Positions 45,379 to 57,831 are shown, counted from the first letter of the stretch. The stretch is 64,000 bases of DNA from Lepus europaeus (GCF_033115175.1 NC_084827.1:150095701-150159700); one strand, 5' to 3'. Notes: a model not told the origin generated them from the letters alone. Numbers and translations: made by a program.

Positions 45379-45490
45379 TATGAATCTTCCGTCCTCTCCA
45401 TTATAAAAGCATGTACTTGGAAGAGATTCGGTTGGGTATTGAGTATTATACTTCCATTTGCACTGCTAGCCTTTTGTCAAAAATTATTAC

Positions 45491-45814
45491 TGGGGAGGCA
45501 ATTGTGCTTCAGTGGATTAAGCTGCCACATTAGGCACCCATGACCCATATTTGCTGCCTGGTTTGAGGCCTGACTACTCCACACTTTTGATCCAGCTTTC
45601 TTGCTGATGCTCCTTGGATGCAGCAAGGGATGGCCCAAATGCTTGTGTTCCTGCATCTACTTGGAGGGTCTGGATGAGGTTCCTATCCCCTGGCTGCAGC
45701 CTAGCCTATCCCTGGTTATTGTGGGCATTTGGGGAGTGAACCAGCAGATGGAAGATATCTCTCTGTCTCTCTCTTTATGCTGCCTTTCAAACAGATACAT
45801 AAATCTTTTTTAAA
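45491..45814 (+). mobile_element. C-repeat SINE, old
   Basis: ggggaggcaattgtgcttca; tail aaacagatacataaatc. Confidence 0.8.
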
Positions 45815-45824
45815 GCTATGTATT

Positions 45825-46470
45825 ATTTTTATTATTTTAAATTATAAAACTAATATGTTCTCTTTGTAGAAGAACAAACAAAGCTGTAGAATAGAGTATA
45901 CATCTTCCCTATACCATCAGAGCCCACAGTGCTCTCCAGAGAAAATCACCAAGAGCGATTTATTGCATATTTGTCTAATCTTTTGTCTGCGCATGTATAT
46001 GAATGTATACATACACACACATACCTAATGCTTAAAAATGTGACAATGTCATCAGTTGCTTTCCTTGGAAATAGTCCTAGGTCGGGACATGAAGATCTAA
46101 CAGGAATCAGGAAACTTTCTGTAAGCGGTCCCATAGTAAATATTTTAGGATCTCCAGGCCACATGTAGTCTCTGTGACATATTATGTTTTGCTATTTTAT
46201 TTTGTACAACTATTTTAAAATGTAACAGTACTCTTAATTGTAGGCCTTTCAGAATGGGTCTGTGGGCCATAGATTGCTGACCTCAGAGCTAACCTCATTC
46301 TTTCCAGTGTCTGGGTAGTGTTCCATGGTGTAGATGTATCACCACTTTATTTTGCCATTTTTGTTCCTGTACTCATTTAGATTCTTTACTTTTTTTCTTT
46401 AGCAAAAATCACAATGTTTTAGAAAAAATGACTATCATATATTTCTCAGTGCCTGTGTGTGAAATTTTTT
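45825..46470 (+). mobile_element. Old L1M 3' region, split by a hAT element
   Basis: gtagaagaacaaacaaagct, a gcagagcccacagtg-type block, gcatatttgtctaatctttt, then after the hAT element ctgggtagtgttccatggtg and 'tagatgtatcaccactttat' follow L1M 3' text. Diverged. Confidence 0.4.
46100..46290 (-). mobile_element. hAT-type MITE fossil
   Basis: agtaaatattttaggatctc, caggccacatgtagtctctg, attttattttgtacaactat and gtgggccatagattgctgac; the end in reverse complement is the typical ggtcagcaatctatggccc terminus of mammalian hAT MITEs. Confidence 0.6.
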
Positions 46471-46670
46471 GCACACACAGGAAGTATCATTCCTTGCTCA
46501 AAAAGTACATTCAAACTGCAGTTTCACACTGTCTGTTTCCCCTCAAAGACAGCTTTTTCTGATTCCCCTGACACCAATAATACATGAGAATACTTGTTTT
46601 CTGTTACAGTTGCCGTTCCTTACTGTATAATATTACTTCTTTTTTATTTATTTTTCTTTTTTATTACTTC

Positions 46671-46996
46671 TTTTTTTAAAAGATTTATTTTTATTTATTT
46701 GAAAGGCAGATTTAGAGAGAGAGGGAGAGAAAGAGAGTTTCCATCTGCTAGTTCACTTCCCAGATGGCTGGAATAGCCAAGGCTGGACAGATCCAAAGCC
46801 AGGAGCCAGGAGCTTCTTCTGGGTCTCTCATGTGGGTATAGGGACCCAAGGACTTGGGCCATCTTCTACTGTTTTCCCAGCAGCATTAACAGGGAGCTGG
46901 ATTTGAAATGGAACATCCTGGACTTGAACCAGCACCCATTTGAGAAGCTGGTGTTGCAGGCGGCAGCTTAACCCGCTAAGCCACAGTGCCAGCCCC
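46671..46996 (-). mobile_element. C-repeat SINE, full length
   Basis: Flanks tattacttcttttttt / ctacttcttttct; ends ccacagtgccagcccc. Confidence 0.9.
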
Positions 46997-47289
46997 CTAC
47001 TTCTTTTCTAATCTGTATACTTTTTTATGCTTTTTAATCCTTTTTTTCCCCCAGTTGTTTCATCTGGGACTCTAGCAGTACTATGTTGAATAGAAGTAGT
47101 GACATGGGCATCCTTACTCTGTTACTGATCTCAAAGGAAAAGCATCCCATCTTTCTCCACTGAGGATGGTTTTAGCTGTTGGCTTGTCAGATATGGCCCT
47201 TATTACATTGAAATGAATTACATATGTGCCTAGTTTGTTGAGTTTTTTTTTTTTAATCATGAAATGGTGTTGAATTCTGTTGAATACTT

Positions 47290-47557
47290 TTTCTTTTTTA
47301 ATTAATTAATTTATTTGAAAGGCAGAGTGAAAGAGAGAGAAAGAGAGATTTTTCCCTGCAGTTCCCCAAATGGCTGCAATAGCCAGGGCTGGGGCCAGGG
47401 TCCATCCAGGTCTCTCATGTGGGTGCAGGGGCCTAAGCACTTGGGTCACCATCTACTGCCTTCCCAGGCACATTAGCACAAAGTTGGATTGGAGCAGCAC
47501 GACTCAAACTGGCATGGCAAGAGGAAGCTTATTCTGCTGTTCCACAATGCCAGCCCC
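47290..47557 (-). mobile_element. C-repeat SINE in L1
   Basis: ttatttgaaaggcagagtga; shortened centre; ends ttccacaatgccagcccc. Confidence 0.9.
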
Positions 47558-47799
47558 TCAGATGCTTTTTCTGCATCTATTGAGACACTCATGTGGGTGC
47601 TTTTTTTTTTTTTGCCTTCATTTTGTTAATGTGGTGTGTCACAATCACTGATTTGGGATATTGAACCATCCTGGCTTCCCACCTGGTCATGATCCTTTCA
47701 GTGTGTTATTGAAATGTGTGTGCTGGTGTTTTGTTGAGGATTTGTACATCTGTGTTCATCAGGGATATTGACCTGCAGTTTTCTTTTCTTGCAGTGTCT

Positions 47800-48135
47800 T
47801 TATTTATTTATTTAGAATTATTTTATTTATTTGAAAGACAGAGTTACAGAGAGAGTTAGAGCCAGAGAGAGAGAGATCTTCCATTCCACTGGTTCACTCT
47901 CCAAATGACCACAACAGCCAGAGCTGAGCTGATCCAAAGCCAGGAACCAGGAGCTTCTTCCAAGTCTCCCACATGGGTGCAGGGGTCCAAGGAGTTGGGC
48001 CATCTTCCACTGCCTTCCCAGGCCACAACAAAGAGCTGGATCTGAAGTGGAGCAGCTGGGACTCAAACTGACACCCATATGGGATGCCAGCGCTGCAGGT
48101 TGGGGCCTTAACCCACTGTGTCACAGTGCCAGCAC
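47800..48135 (-). mobile_element. C-repeat SINE in L1
   Basis: Preceded by gcagtgtctttattt; ends gtcacagtgccagcacc. Confidence 0.9.
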
Positions 48136-48145
48136 CACAGCATCT

Positions 48146-48479
48146 TTATTTTTAAGATTTATTTATTTTATTTGAAAGGCAGGGTTACAGAGAGGCAGAA
48201 GCAGAGGAAAGGGGGAGGGCGGTCTTCCATCTGTGGTTCACTCCCCAAGTGGCTGCAGCGGTTGGAGCTTCACTGATCTGAAGGCAGCAGCCAGGAGCTT
48301 CTTCCATGTCTCCCACACGGGTGCAGGGGCCCAAGGACTTAGGCCATCTTATACTGCTTTACCAGGCCATACCAGAGAGCTGGATTGGGAGTGGAGCAGC
48401 CAGAACTTGAACCGACACCTATATGGGATGCCTGTACTGCAGGAGGCAGCTTTACCAGCTATGCCACAGTGCCGGCCCT
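48146..48479 (-). mobile_element. C-repeat SINE in L1
   Basis: Target sequence cagcatctttattt / cagtgtctttccc; ends ccacagtgccggccc. Sits next to the previous copy, sharing its target. Confidence 0.9.
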
Positions 48480-49020
48480 GCAGTGTCTTTCCCTGACTTT
48501 GGTAGCAAGATGATGCTGGCCTCATATAACAAGTTCACACTGTTCGTTTCTGTTCCTTTTTTTTTTTTTTTAAGGGGGGGTGGGTGGTGGGTGGTTGGGA
48601 ATGGTTTGTGAAGGTTTGGTGTTAAATTTTTAAATAAGTGGTAAAAACCAGTTTTGAAGTAATCTGTCCTGGGTGTTTGTTTTTCAGGAGCTCTTCTGGT
48701 ATCTGAATTAATCTACCTACTTGTTACTGGTATGTTCAGTGTTTCTGCTTCTTCGTGATTCAGCTGTGGTAGGTGTGTGTTTCCAGGAATTTAACAATTT
48801 CCCCTAGGCTGTCCAATTTATTAGTGTATAATTGTTCACAGTAGTCCCTTACAATCCTTTATTCCTGTGCATCAGATGTAGTATGTGTTCTTTTGTTGTT
48901 TATTTAATTTACTTGAATTCTCTCTTTTTTCTTAGTCAAATTCAGGGTTTGTCAATTTTTTTTATCTTTAAAAAATAATTTTGTCAACTTTTTTCCTGTT
49001 CTCTTTTATTTCTTTCTTTA

Positions 49021-49331
49021 TTTTTTTAAAAAATATTTTATTTATTTATTTGAGAGAGAGAGTTACAAACAGTGAGAGGGAAAGGCAGAGAGAGAGGTCT
49101 TCCATCTGGTTATTCACTCCCTAAATGGCCACAACAGCTGAAGTTGGGCTGATCATCCGAAGCCAGGAGCAAGGAGCCTCTTCCAGGTCTCTCACTCGAG
49201 TACAGGGGCACAAGTGCTGGGGCCATCTTCTACTACTTTCCCAGGCCATAGCAGAGAGCTGGATCAGAAGAGGAGTAGCTGGGACTTGAACCAGCACCCA
49301 TATGGGATGCCAGTGCTACAGTGCCAGCCCC
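49021..49331 (-). mobile_element. C-repeat SINE in L1, head shortened
   Basis: Jumps from gggatgccagtg to ctacagtgccagcccc. Confidence 0.9.
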
Positions 49332-49682
49332 TCATTTATTTTTGCTTTGATCTTTATTATTTTCTTCTTTTTGCTAACTTGGGGCTTCCTATAGTTCCTT
49401 GAGATATAAAGATAATTTATTTAGGATCTTTTTTTTTTTTTTAGTGCAGATCTTTATCGCTATAAACTCTCCTCTCATGCTGCTTTTGCTGTATCTCATA
49501 CATATTGGTATATTCCTGAAAGATACTTAACTCTTAAATGTGTTAATACAATTTGTGACCTAGGATGTAAACTGTTCTGGAAATTATTCCATGAATATCG
49601 TGAGTGAAGTGTCCTGCTTATGTCTTTAGGTCCATTTGACCTACCTTGTTACTTATTTATGTATTTTACAAGAGAATGAGTC

Positions 49683-50028
49683 CACTTGTATTTATTTACT
49701 TTTCAATCATTCAAATCCATGAAGGGGACACCGTTACATGGAGTCCATGTCCAGTGCTTTTCACAAGAAGGTTGCCTTGGAATTTGGCATGAACCATGCC
49801 ACTGTTGCCAGGAGTATGAGAATCTATCCCCAGGTTATTCTGGTTTTGTTGGGTTGCCTTCAGGAGTCACTGTGTTGTTCTTTGCTTTGTGGATGTGAGG
49901 ATATCTCTTGCCCAATGAGAATTCAGTTTCATCTCGGGAATAAACACCTTCAGTTTAGGAAGAGCCTTGTGTGCCCTTTGGTTCTGGAGGCCTTGCATCA
50001 CACCCTTCCAGACAGACTTGCCTTTAAA
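49683..50028 (-). pseudogene. RPL35A: RPL35A processed pseudogene
   Basis: Minus-strand reading matches ribosomal protein L35a of the large cytosolic subunit. Early codons correspond to SGR-W-KA with a lost ATG (CTG at 50014-50016) and a ~24-bp deletion, then RNQ-like NQRA/H, and the well-conserved block [28 protein letters not shown]. After a frameshift come VHAKFQGNLL and the C-terminus …SWI with TGA at 49711-49713, followed by an aaataaatacaagtggactc 3'-UTR. No introns. It lies at the edge of an L1 fossil and abuts a plus-strand SINE. Damaged beyond function. Confidence 0.85.
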
Positions 50029-50034
50029 AAAAAA

Positions 50035-50340
50035 ATTCAGCATTGTGGTGCAGTGGGCTAAGCTGCTTCCTGTGATGCCTGCATCCCGTAAGAGTGCTGG
50101 TTTGAGTCTTGACTCTTCCACTTCTGCTCCAGCTCTCTGCTACTGTGCTTGAGAAAGCAGCAGAAGGTTGTCCAAGTCCTCCTGCCACCCACACGGGAGT
50201 CCCTGATGGAGTCTAGGCTCCTGGCTTTGGCCTGGCCCATCCCCAGCTGTTGTGGCCATTTGGGGAGTTAGCCAGTGGATGGAAGATCTCTTTCTCTGTC
50301 TCTCCATTTCTCTCTGTAACTCTGACTTTAAAAATACATT
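50035..50340 (+). mobile_element. C-repeat SINE, head slightly truncated
   Basis: Starts cagcattgtggtgcagtggg; tail aaaaatacatt. Confidence 0.85.
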
Positions 50341-51300
50341 CAAAGTGACCACTGCAGCTGAGGGGATGGCCAAGTAGGGTCAGCAACATTGCAGGCAGAA
50401 CTGTAAATTTCTTGTTAGAGATGCCACCTGCCTTTACCTGGCCAGCTCTCCTCCCAGGCCAGCCAAGTAATGAAAGTCAACAGAGTGCCTTCCCCTAGGA
50501 GGTTCACACCTCCCTTAGGATATACCCCATGTGAGGAGATAGATAGGTCTGGGCCTCTTAACTTACAAGGCCTAAAGCCCACCAGATTATTTGATTTTTA
50601 TTTGATTTTTCATCCACTCTTTCTACTGCATTGGGGTGAGGACCAACATGTTTATCAGCCCAAGGATGGTCTCCATCCTCTGAAGTGGCTAAACTATGGT
50701 GCATCTGTGAGAACTTAAAGATGAGCGAGACAGGTGACACTTTTCTGGACAGCCCTGGAGAAGTAAGGTGATTGGGCACATAAATCAACTTTCTCTCCCC
50801 TAGGAGTGTCCTGGAACTTGGATTTTTCATCCACTAGCTCTGTGCTGCAGAGGAGAAAGAATTGATCTCATCTATCAACCCCTTCTCCCTTGGGTGGCGG
50901 TAGCTAAACTGTGCCCAACAGTCAGAGCTCCAGGATGGCTAAGACAGAAGCTAGTCCTCTGGAGGGCACCATCATTAAAGCTGGGGTGCTGGACATGTGA
51001 ACCAGTGGTTTTCCTATTCTGGGAGAAGCTGGGAGAGAGGGGGCCTCTTCCTGGTTGTGTGGTGGTGGGAAGGAACATGTTCTCTGGTGAGAGATGCCCC
51101 AGTCTTCTCCACTGGCTTTGGTGAGTCTCAGGGTGGGATACAGGAGCCCTTTAATTACTTTCTAACTCATTGAATTTATCCATGAATTTTGCCACATCGG
51201 TGTGTTGGGGATGGGAGGGAGAGAAAAGGGGTTCTGGCCTGCCTTGTTGCTGACTTATGCTCTCAGTTACACAGTTTTGTTATGAGTATGGGAAGTTCTT
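50341..51300. other. Unique sequence, no gene supported
   Basis: Mid G+C, no repeat recognised. Frames of 80-90 codons at 50470-50718 (plus) and 50558-50830 (minus) overlap and are not recognisable. Confidence 0.35.
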
Positions 51301-51304
51301 AATT

Positions 51305-51630
51305 CTTTTTTTAAAAAGATTTATTTATTTATTTGCGAGGCAGAGTTACAGACAGAAAGAGGAAAGAGACAAAGAGAGAGATCTTCCATCTTCTGGTTCA
51401 CTCCCCAAGTGACTGCAAGCAGGCTGGAGCTGGGTCAATCCAAAGCCAAGAGCCAGGAGCTTCCTTCAGGTGTCTCATGTGAGTGGAGGGGCCTAAGCAC
51501 TTGGGCCATCTTTTGCTGCTTTCCCAGGTCAACGGCAGGGAGCTGGATCAGAAATGGATCGGCAGGAACTCAAACCAGTGCCCATAAGGGATGCCAATGT
51601 CTTAACCTACTACACCACAGCACCAGCCCC
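51305..51630 (-). mobile_element. C-repeat SINE, full length
   Basis: Target duplication aagttcttaattctttt / aagtccttaattctttt; ends ccacagcaccagcccc. Confidence 0.95.
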
Positions 51631-51643
51631 AAGTCCTTAATTC

Positions 51644-51812
51644 TTTTTTTTTTAAGTTAAAGAGTTTATTGGGGGGAACCCGACAGACTGGAGGGAAGGG
51701 GCGAAGAAGAAAAGACAGAGAAGGAGAGCGTAAGAGAGAGACAGGGACAGAGCATTCAGGAGATGGAGAGAAAAAGAGAGAGCCACGTGTTCAGGAACAG
51801 GTCTTTTTAAAC
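51644..51812 (-). mobile_element. Short retrocopy of an LTR-ending transcript
   Basis: In reverse complement it reads from gtttaaaaagacctgttcct through a CT-rich part to ggttccccccaataaactct, then ttaactt and a run of A. The polyadenylation signal lies 11 bases before the poly-A, as in a processed RNA end. It is flanked by aagtccttaattctttt and aagttcttaattctttt, so it was inserted by an L1-like mechanism, not as an LTR provirus. Source family not identified. Confidence 0.65.
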
Positions 51813-51829
51813 AAGTTCTTAATTCTTTT

Positions 51830-52957
51830 CCAGCCTCCTTCCTTTTTAAAAAATAAATGTGTAAAGCTGAGGTGGGCTATTGAGACCTCATTAGGTTGTA
51901 GCGGCAAGTTTTAAATGAGACAACATATGTATTTCCTGTGTGTCTTCCTGGCCCCTGTTCCCAGTGGAGCCAAAGCCCAGATCCATTTCATCGTGTCACC
52001 AGGGATGCTTACACTCAGTCACCGAATAGACTCAAGTGTGACCTGAGCCATTTTCTCCTTCTCCCGCTCTGGGCTATCTTCTGTGCACCTCTGACCTCCC
52101 TCCAGCAATGACTTCCTCGTCTTTCTTCATGTTCTGAGACATACATAGGCTGTGCTCCAGCACCGCTGCTGTTCTCCACCAGGGCCAGAACCTTCCAGCA
52201 AGCCACAAACAGCTCCTCATAAGGTCAGAGAAGCGCTCTGGTCTGTGGTGACTTGGTGGTGTTTGGGGGTGGGTAATGATAGGCTGTCTCTCACATGCCT
52301 GTTAGAGGTACGATGGGCAAGTGCCAAATCTGACAGCATTTCTAGAAAGCCTTACACTCTACTGCTTGGAACCAACTGCCTCTGGTTCCTTTAACTCAGA
52401 AAACTCAAGACTGTAATTGGACTAATCTTATCCCTACTCCTTTTTCCCTTAGGATCAGTTTTCTCCCAGGAGGCTGCTTGTTGAACTTAACTAAACAAAC
52501 AGACTTCTTGAAAGAATCGCTGCATGGTTTTCCAGACGTGCATAGACATGGAGGAATCTGAGCAGAAACAGAGGAGGCTAAAATGGAGGGTTCTAGTCTG
52601 TAAGTAAAGCATCCAGTTTCACATTTGGTAGCTACCCCTAGCTCTGAGTTTGAAGCCACTCATCTCTAATGGAAGAGGTGCACCAAGAAAGGCAGTCTTG
52701 GAGTCATTTATGTGTGGCGCTGGACTGCTACTCATTCTCTTTCTTCTCTGTGACCCTGGGCAACTTCCTTAACTTCCTAAGCTCCAACTGACTCAATTTA
52801 CTTCAATTAAAATAGTACTAACAACTGCCCCTTCATGATTTGTGGTGAGGATTACTAAATAATATACGAAAATTGTCCCACAAATACTAGGTTTGCTTTT
52901 GTTTCTTTTGTTAATCTCTTGTGACTTATTAAGTCTGGGGATTATTTCATTATATTT
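51830..52957. other. Unique sequence, no gene seen
   Basis: Repeat-free; nothing recognised. Confidence 0.4.
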
Positions 52958-52958
52958 C

Positions 52959-53299
52959 TTTTTTTTTTGGACAGGCAGAGTGGACAGTGAGAGAGAGAGA
53001 CAGAGAGAAAGGTCTTCCTTTTGCCGTTGGTTCACCCTCCAATGGCCCCCGTGGCTGGCGCGCTGCGGCCGGCACACTGCGCTGATCTGAAGCCAGGAGC
53101 CAGGTGCTTCTCCTGGTCTCCCATGCGGGTGCAGGGCCCAAGGACTTGGGCCATCCTCCACTGCACTCCCTGGCCACAGAAGAGAGCTGGCCTGGAAGAG
53201 GGGCAACCGGGATAGAATCCGGCTCCCCGACCGGGACTAGAACCCGGTGTGCTGGCGCCGCTAAGCGGAGGATTAGCCTATTGAGCCGCGGTGCCGGCC
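52959..53299 (-). mobile_element. Young-subfamily C-repeat SINE, full length
   Basis: 17-bp target duplication tatttcattatatttct on both sides; ends ccgcggtgccggcc. Confidence 0.95.
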
Positions 53300-53519
53300 T
53301 ATTTCATTATATTTCTATCATTCTTCCTTCCATGTTGTCTTTTTCTGTGTCTTTTTCTTCTTCTTTCCTATCTTTCTGTCCTATCTTTTTAAAACAGTAG
53401 ACAAATATCCTGAGAATGGGATTCTATCCTGAGAACACTGATAAGCTTTTTAGTGGAAATAATGTTTTAGGCTTGCTGTACAAGTAACTTTTTAAGTTTC
53501 TTAAGAAATTAAACATTTT

Positions 53520-53757
53520 GGGCCAGGCTGTGGTGCAGTGAGTTAAAGCCACAGCTGCTCTACTTCCAATCCAGCTCTCTGCTAATGCACTTGGGAAAGC
53601 AGTGGAGGATGGCCCATTGTGCTTGGGCCCTGTGCCCACATGGGAGACCTGGAGGAAGCTCCTGGCTCCTGGCTTCAGATCAGCCCAGCTCCCACCTTTG
53701 CAGCCATTTGGAGGGTGACCCAGCAGAAGGAAGACCTCTCTCTCTTTCTCTTTTTCT
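53520..53757 (+). mobile_element. C-repeat SINE, centre deleted
   Basis: Head ttgggccaggctgtggtgc joins cacagctgctctacttccaa, skipping the B-box section. Confidence 0.85.
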
Positions 53758-54955
53758 AATTATATATGTATATGAATATATAAATTAAATATTGTTCAAA
53801 CATTATTTAAAATTTTTTATGTTAAAAATTACCCAAATCTTAAACAAAAAAATTTTCACATTTTATGTTACATAGCAGAAACCGACAGCAAGCACTTATT
53901 TCTCTAAAGAAAGTTACAAATCCTGTAACTTTTTTTCTCTTTTAAAAATTAATCCACTACCCAAATGCAATTCAACAATTTTAGGTGGTGCTGGGAAAAT
54001 GAACTCACATAAACTGCTGATGTGATGTTAACTGAATGACCTTTTCCTAACTTATCTTAAAAGGCAGGACTCTGGAGATAGTGTAAGTACCCCCAGCCAC
54101 AGGCAGGAAATAGATGACTTTCCAGTTGGGGACATGGCCAATCATCTCATAATCATTTCCTTGTCATCCTTCTTACACAATACACCTGGCAAATTGTTGG
54201 GAACATGAGTTCACAAAGTCAGCAGGCCAACAAAAATATGTTGGGCCTATTTTAGAATAATTTCTGCCTGAAACAAGGCAGAACAGTGCAGGATGGAAAT
54301 AAAGATGACGAAGATGACTTCAGTGTACTTTTGATTTTCAAAAATAGTAATTTGACCATAGCTATTGAATGAAATGTTTCCAGTGAATGAACCTTGGAGT
54401 AGTCAATAGCATATTTGTAGACGGCTGTTTCAGAATCACAGAAGGCACCTCTGGTCTCGGTTTATAAATAAGGTGTAATACTTTCATTGAACAAACACAG
54501 TGGGCAATAAACCAGTCAATGGGGCCACCCCAACGAATCTGAGTTAAAATTCTAAATACTACCCCATTTGTACCCACTATCGAGACATTTTCAGATTGCA
54601 ACAAAAGACCTTACATTTTTCACTGTGCTTTTCTCAGCAACACTGCTGATTACTCTGCTCCTGGGAATCCACTTCTAACTCAGATCTGCGATAGAGGCTT
54701 TTGCTTACATTTTCAAAATCTATATAATCCCAGGGTTACTGATCTACACAGTGCCGCATTTTGAAATTTAACAAGCCAGATAATACAGCAGTGATCAAAG
54801 CCAGGCCCACCCAACCAGGATGAGGAAATTCCCAAGTGGATTTTCTTTTTTTGGAGTTTTAACATTCCATTCAACCCACAGTGGGCTGTGTAGATATCCT
54901 TGGAACATCCAGAACTGGGGGCCTTGTTGGTATCACTGGCAAAAAGGCAACTCTT
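53758..54955. other. Unique A+T-rich sequence
   Basis: No repeat or exon recognised. Confidence 0.4.
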
Positions 54956-55303
54956 AGCTGCCATTGTGCTGCAGTGGGTTAAATTGCTATTTTCAATACT
55001 GGCATCTCATATCAGAATTCTGGTTCAAGTCTCAGCTGCACTACTTCGTATCCAGTTTCCTGCTAATGTATCTGGAAAGGCAACAGATTGATGGTCCAAG
55101 TGGCTGAACCCCTACCACTCATGTGGGAGACTCAGATGGAGTTCTTGCCTCTTTGTTTCAGCCTGGCTGAGACCTGGCTTTTGAATCCTTTCAGGGAGTG
55201 AATGAGCAGATGGAAGATCTCTTTCTGCCTCTCTCTCCTTCCCTCCCTCCCTCTATTCCTGTTACTCTGCCTTTCAAATAAATAAATCTTAGAAAAAATT
55301 TTT
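54956..55303 (+). mobile_element. C-repeat SINE, full length
   Basis: Flanks aaaaggcaactct / aaaggcaatcccta; tail aaataaataaatcttag. Confidence 0.85.
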
Positions 55304-55949
55304 TAAAGGCAATCCCTAGATGACAAAGTTCCAAACAAAGCAAAACAAAGCCATGTATTTCATAAAGTTTAGTACAAAAATAATTCAAGAAGGAGAAGTG
55401 ATAGTCTTCTCTCAGGCATCATGCAGAACCAAGGGGATTCTCGCACATGTTTAAAATGGCATCCAAGGTTACTATCTGAAGTGCTAATTTTGCATTCCTT
55501 TTATACACAGACAGAAAAGTTTTTAACTACTCAACCAGTCACCTAGTATAATAACTGAATGGGCTGTGTATAATTCCTCCATTCCAAATGCTTTCCATAA
55601 TCGAGTACAGTAGAGACAATTGTCCAACAAAAGTGTTCACTTTAAACACATATAATATAATCATTACAAAAGTGCTTGAGGAACACTTGGGGATGGGTCA
55701 GGCTTTAGGATTAACACAGAATTAATACTAAACAGGCAGGACTTCATGGAGAAGGACTTTCAAAGGAGCTATACAGTCTGACAGCTTGGAAGGTAGACTC
55801 CAAGCCAAGTCTAATATACTTGTGCCTGGTTGAATTTTCATTAGGACCCAATAGTCTCTAATGGCATGCAAAATAATAAAATTCAAAATTAAATCAGTTA
55901 ATCATTGACCCTAGAAGAAAATATTTTTAAATAAGACATCTTTCATTTT

Positions 55950-56223
55950 AAAAGTTGCTATCATTTGATCGGCAGAAAGACAGACAAGGAAAGAGCGCGC
56001 CCATCCACTGTTCGACTCCCAAAATGCCCACGACAGCTGGGGAGCTGAGGCCAGGAGCCAGGAACTCAATCTGGCAGGAATGAAATTCCTTGGGCCGTCA
56101 CGCTGCCTCCCTGGGTCTGCATGGGTAGGAAGCTGCAAGTCAAGAGCTCGAGCTGAATATTGAACCCAGGCGTTCTGATGTTGGATGTGCAGGCATTTTA
56201 ATCAATAGGCTAAATACCTACTC
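55950..56223 (-). mobile_element. C-repeat SINE in right arm, old
   Basis: gatcggcagaaagacagaca; ends ataggctaaatacctactcc. Not present in the left arm. Confidence 0.75.
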
Positions 56224-56594
56224 CTATGTCTCATTTTTCATAAAACTTCCTGTTAATCAATTTAGAGTGGTGAACCTCTGTTGGAGAAGTAAAACTCTGG
56301 TACTGGAGACTTCTGCTTAATTATTTAACAGTTGACAGCTTTTTACTTATTAGTTTGAATCATATCAAAGTACTGTTAATAGACTTTGATGTTTCTAACT
56401 TAAGAAAATTGCAATTTCTGATATATCAACATAAAAAATATTAATACCTTAATCTTAAAAATTAGATTTATTTATATATGCAGTTATTTTCTTACATAAA
56501 TTTCTCTTCTATTTGTGTACCTTATTTCTACACATTGTGTAGTTTAGCACATTAAAACCGTACTAAACATTATTTTGATGATTGAGAAAGCATT

Positions 56595-56790
56595 TCCTAC
56601 TTCCTTCACTAAACATTTATTGAACTTCACCTATTAGTGTCAGCATCTTCCCCAGCTGGAGGTACAGGGATGAGTAAAACTAGTCCTGTCTGTGAGGTCT
56701 CACTGACAGTTTGGTGGGGAAGAAGACCTTACAGGTCATTACTACAGAGACGGTGTGTGCAGGGTTAAGATGGAAGGCCCTGAAGGCAGA
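56595..56790 (+). mobile_element. Ancient L2-like LINE 3' end (right arm)
   Basis: ttcactaaacatttattgaa, ggaggtacagggatgagtaa; counterpart of the left-arm fossil, uninterrupted here. Confidence 0.4.
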
Positions 56791-57740
56791 TGGACCAGGA
56801 GCCTAGTCTGGGCTTTACCACCTATGCGAATTGCCCAACTTCTCTCAGTCTTGCAGAAGCCATCAAGCAGCACGTCGCTGGCGTGTTGGGGGAGTCAGAC
56901 GTGAAAATGCCTGTGACGTGGCTGAGCACTGCCTGCCTTTAGCAAGCACTCGGGACACGGTAGGCATCACCGTGTGTGCATATGCTCTGTGGCAGATGTG
57001 GCTGGTATTTGCTTCCTTTGCAATGTTTTCATGATAAGCAACCCATGACTGGTCAACCCTAACAGTTTATGGTGACCGTGTTTGCTCTTGATAAGTTTGG
57101 AGGAAAATCTCATCTTTTTACCCTGGAGTTGGGACTTGGTGTCAGTTAAGGGTCCCAATCTCATGAAATGGCTGAGCACCTTAGCCAGATCCCCCAGGCC
57201 TGGGGCCAGCTTTCCTGGGTACTCAACGTTCTTCTAACAGATCTGGTAAGGAAGAAGAACTGAAAACAGGGGCTAATGGGTTTGCTGCTAACTAAGGACT
57301 CCAGTTCCCTTCTCAGATTCATCTTTGCCTTCTCAGACAAAAACTAATGCTTGCTACTGTCAAGAAGGCCATGGGCGGGAATGCCTTTTGTCAAAACCCA
57401 CTGAGTCAGCGGATCTTCCTGAGCTCCGCCCTCTGCCAGGTGCTGTGCTAGGCTCTGGGGATGTGAAGGTCCATACAGCAACAGCCTGGTGGGGGCAGAG
57501 ACTCCTCAGATAAGCACGCAGATGCTCGGTTACGCCTAAGAGTTCTCTGAGTCAAGAGCAGAGAGCAGGGACCCCGATACAGACTGGAGCACAGGTTTGT
57601 GGGGGTCAGGGAAGAGTCTCTTAGGGAGGTACCGCTGAAAACACCTTTCACCCTGCAGAGGAGCTGGTAATTTTCTGACTGCTCCCAAACCGCCCACAGC
57701 TCAGGAAATCCAAGTTTAGTCAAATCAATTGTTTGATTAC
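56672..57740 (-). repeat. Near-identical block inside right arm (gene-conversion tract)
   Basis: Partner of 490-1560. Several of the 15 differences are CG against CA or TG, as expected from CpG decay after homogenisation. The block contains no SINE or other young insertion. Its edges do not coincide with any element boundary I can see, which argues against it being a transposed unit. Confidence 0.85.
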
Positions 57741-57831
57741 GTTACAAAAAATCTAAGTTGATATGAATTATTCTATCACTGAATTGTACACATAACATTA
57801 AACACGACATTATTCATGTTGTCTCACAAAT

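Larger units (their letters stand above)
46997..49665 (-). mobile_element. Old L1 ORF2 region (minus), broken by four SINEs
   Basis: Non-SINE pieces at 47030-47289, 47558-47799, 48480-49020 and 49331-49660 read as antisense L1 ORF2 in the right order. Landmarks: gtgacatgggcatccttact, gcttgtcagatatggccctt, ctttttctgcatctattgag, gtttgtacatctgtgttcat-type, agggatattgacctgcagtt, ggtaggtgtgtgtttccagg, tgcttttgctgtatctcata and 'taggtccatttgacctac'. This is reverse-transcriptase-domain sequence, with many stops and gaps. Inactive. Confidence 0.75.

Noticed and set aside
46997..49665. Possible active L1
   Set aside because: ORF2 pieces are interrupted by four SINEs, stops and deletions; no 5'-UTR or ORF1.
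51660..51790. Purine-rich stretch as a regulatory element
   Set aside because: Better explained as the CT-rich part of a minus-strand LTR retrocopy.
490..57740. Assembly artefact (collapsed or mirrored haplotype) as cause of the inverted match
   Set aside because: The flanks of the near-identical block are strongly diverged and carry different insertions in each arm, which a mirrored contig would not show; long reads would settle it.
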